The notes under the pieces were generated by a model. The model worked only from the letters and a program-made list of their open reading frames with translations. It made no database searches and was not told the DNA's origin. Positions 22,994-24,443 of a stretch of 24,443 nt of DNA are shown one piece after another (position 1 is the first letter of the stretch; each line of letters starts with the position of its first letter). The translations under genes were made by a program, and so were the position numbers. Source of the DNA: CAYLNH01 sp964384625 (lineage in GTDB: Bacteria > Verrucomicrobiota > Lentisphaeria > JABSQK01); contig CAYLNH010000093.1 of assembly GCA_964384625.1 (NCBI GenBank), forward strand, positions 1 to 24,443, in the 5' to 3' direction.

Positions 22994-24283
22994 ATGGCCA
23001 CAACAGCTACCATCCGCTGCATCACGAGCACGTCGGAACGCCAATGGGCGAACAGGAAAGTCGACGCCCCCGGCAGAAAAGCGAACCTGGCGTTGACCGA
23101 AGAGAGTTTTCAGACGATCAAAGGCTGGGGCGGCTGTTTCAATGAACTCGGCGCCCTCGCCCTGGAGGCGTTGCCGAAGGGCCGGCAGAAACAGGTCATG
23201 AAAGACCTCTTTCATCCGCAGGACCGCTGCCGTTTCAGCTTCTGCCGGTTGCCGATCGGCGCCAGTGACTACGGCGCCGAATGGTACAGCCTGAACGAGA
23301 ACGACGGCGACTTCGCCATGAAGAAGTTCTCCATCGCACGGGACAAAGAGATCCTGATTCCCTACATCAAGAAGGCCGTGCAGTTCCGCCGGGATCTGCA
23401 GTTGTTTGCCTCGCCGTGGAGCCCGCCGACCTGGATGAAGGTCCCAAGGGCGTGCAACTACGGCACGTTCATTATGGAGAAAGAATATCTGGACGCCTAC
23501 GCCCTGTACTTCCGCAAGTTCATCGAAGCCTACGCCCGCGAGGGCCTCGACATCTGCCAGATCCATCCGCAGAACGAACCGGTCGCCGACCAGAAGTTCC
23601 CATCATGTGTCTGGACCGGCGAACAGATGGCGACTTTCATCGGCAGGCATCTCGGTCCCGAACTGGCGAAATCCAAACGAAACGTGGACATCTGGCTGGG
23701 CACCCTGAACACGGACGACTTCAACGGCTGGACGCGGACCGTGATGAACGACAGCAAAGCAGCGCCGTTCATCAAGGGCATCGGCCTGCAATGGGACGGC
23801 AAAGGACAAATCCAACGCTGTCACGAAGCCTATCCCGAGTTGGATCTGATGCAGACCGAGAACGAATGCGGTGACGGCCGGAATACCTGGGGCTACGCGG
23901 AGTATGTGTTTAACCTGATTCGCCATTACCTCGGCAACGGCGCCAACTACTACGTCTACTGGAATATGATCCTGCCGCCCGGCGGCCGGAGCACCTGGGG
24001 TTGGAACCAGAACGCGATGGTCACCATCGACACGAAGTCGAAGAACGTAACCTACAATCCCGAGTTCTACGTCATGGAACACTTTTCGCACTTCGTCGAC
24101 GTCGGCGCGGTGCGTGTCGGGCTGGAAGGCGAATGGTGCGGCAACGCCCTGGCGTTCGAAAACCCGGACGGCAGCAATGTGGTTGTGGTGCACAACCCGT
24201 TCGGCCAGAAACAAACGCTGGCTCTCAACGGTATTCTCAAAGCAACGCTCGAACCGCAATCCATCAACACGTTTGTGTTCTAG
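22994..24283 (+). CDS. Glycoside hydrolase family 30 enzyme
   Basis: A 429-residue (beta/alpha)8 glycosidase. The N-terminal ESFQTIKGWGGCFNELGALAL is the GH30 start. Acid/base E195 lies in HPQNEP (191-196), and nucleophile E289 in MQTENECG (286-293). SPWSPPTWMK (140-149) and RLPIGASDYG (85-94) are also typical. The C-terminal part (about 320-429, ending LEPQSINTFVF) is the small beta-sandwich domain of the family. Members act as beta-glucosidase/glucosylceramidase, beta-1,6-glucanase, or beta-xylosidase; the specificity here is open. No signal peptide is visible, so a cytoplasmic role on imported oligosaccharides is likely. GAGGAG lies about 7 nt before the ATG at 22994. The frame is open far upstream, but those residues are antisense to the zinc-ribbon gene. 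Confidence 0.9.
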   Translation: MATTATIRCITSTSERQWANRKVDAPGRKANLALTEESFQTIKGWGGCFNELGALALEALPKGRQKQVMKDLFHPQDRCRFSFCRLPIGASDYGAEWYSLNENDGDFAMKKFSIARDKEILIPYIKKAVQFRRDLQLFASPWSPPTWMKVPRACNYGTFIMEKEYLDAYALYFRKFIEAYAREGLDICQIHPQNEPVADQKFPSCVWTGEQMATFIGRHLGPELAKSKRNVDIWLGTLNTDDFNGWTRTVMNDSKAAPFIKGIGLQWDGKGQIQRCHEAYPELDLMQTENECGDGRNTWGYAEYVFNLIRHYLGNGANYYVYWNMILPPGGRSTWGWNQNAMVTIDTKSKNVTYNPEFYVMEHFSHFVDVGAVRVGLEGEWCGNALAFENPDGSNVVVVHNPFGQKQTLALNGILKATLEPQSINTFVF

Positions 24284-24310
24284 TCGAGTCGAGTCTAGTT
24301 TCGAATGGCA

Positions 24311-24320
24311 CTTACGTAAG
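24311..24320. promoter_or_regulatory. Perfect palindrome CTTACGTAAG over a Shine-Dalgarno
   Basis: CTTACGTAAG is a perfect 10-bp palindrome with a central CG, overlapping the first bases of the AAGGAGG that precedes the small open frame at 24331. It could be an operator or chance; a 10-bp palindrome alone is weak evidence. Confidence 0.25.
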
Positions 24321-24330
24321 GAGGTCTGGG

Positions 24331-24417
24331 ATGTTGCAGACGTTCTTCTTCTGCGGCCGAAGTCCCGCCGGAAAGAACTGTCGATTTGGTCGCATTTCGT
24401 CAAATTCTGCACCCTGA
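24331..24417 (+). CDS. Possible 28-residue small protein
   Basis: The short frame ATG(24331)-TGA(24417) encodes MLQTFFFCGRSPAGKNCRFG... (28 residues). The only strong argument is its ribosome binding site: a near-complete AAGGAGGT (24318-24325), with AGGAGG 6 nt from the ATG, better than most genes in the window. The peptide has no recognisable domain; it has a short aromatic patch and is basic. It may be a real small protein, the leader of a gene beyond the window edge, or the start of a gene broken by mutation. It begins 47 bp after the GH30 stop. Confidence 0.3.
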   Translation: MLQTFFFCGRSPAGKNCRFGRISSNSAP

Positions 24418-24443
24418 AGGGGCTGCCACAACGTAGCCTGGGG

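Noticed and set aside
1..24443. tRNA genes, CRISPR arrays and insertion sequences
   Set aside because: No cloverleaf with a T-arm motif, no regular spaced repeats and no transposase or paired terminal repeats with a gene between them were seen by eye.

Overview
The window is a GC-rich chromosomal stretch of a Gram-negative bacterium. The gene set points to the PVC superphylum, most likely Lentisphaerota or Kiritimatiellota. The clues are two pseudopilin-like proteins with the FTLIELLVVVAII N-terminus, one carrying an H-X9-DG motif; a Minf_1886-type protein; unlinked sulfatases and glycosidases; and an LpxR-type lipid A deacylase with lipoproteins, which implies an outer membrane. This placement is inferred from gene content, since there is no rRNA or other phylogenetic anchor except L21. 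I found no tRNA, rRNA, CRISPR array or transposase.

Layout. 439-1212 (+) is an exported HEAT-like protein, which meets a minus-strand group stop codon to stop codon: rplU, a HIT protein and a Minf_1886 protein. Next, on the minus strand, is a 949-residue GH78-like alpha-L-rhamnosidase (2653-5502). The folD-pcnB-dacA group follows (5720-8897, minus, tightly packed), then a membrane-anchored alpha/beta hydrolase (9215-10102, +). From 10233 to 15479 lies the most interesting region: a LacI regulator translationally coupled by an ATGA overlap to a pseudopilin-like gene (minus), divergent from two sulfatase-family genes (+). Between 15480 and 16818 are a perfect 61-nt hairpin and a frameshifted second pseudopilin. 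Two TRL-like lipoproteins (minus), an LpxR-like enzyme (+), a receiver-only protein (minus), a TPR protein (+), a multi-zinc-ribbon protein (minus) and a GH30 glycosidase (+) complete the window.

How the genes may work together. The GH78, GH30 and both sulfatase-family enzymes lack visible signal peptides. This suggests intracellular processing of imported, sulfated, rhamnose- and uronate-containing oligosaccharides (inference). The first sulfatase strongly resembles animal arylsulfatase K, a glucuronate-2-sulfatase. The second has threonine where the formylglycine cysteine should be.

Regulation. The lacI promoter holds two copies of TTAAACGTTTA spaced 21 bp centre to centre, one inside the -35/-10 spacer, and its -10 is so close to the ATG that the mRNA is probably leaderless. 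A different perfect palindrome (ATGCCAACGTTGGCAT) precedes the ARSK-like sulfatase, and a lac-operator-like site precedes the GH30 gene. The locus therefore looks like part of a genome with many small LacI-controlled glycan-use units, at least one wired to a pseudopilin-like surface protein. All functions are read from sequence motifs and recalled family features; no database search was run.
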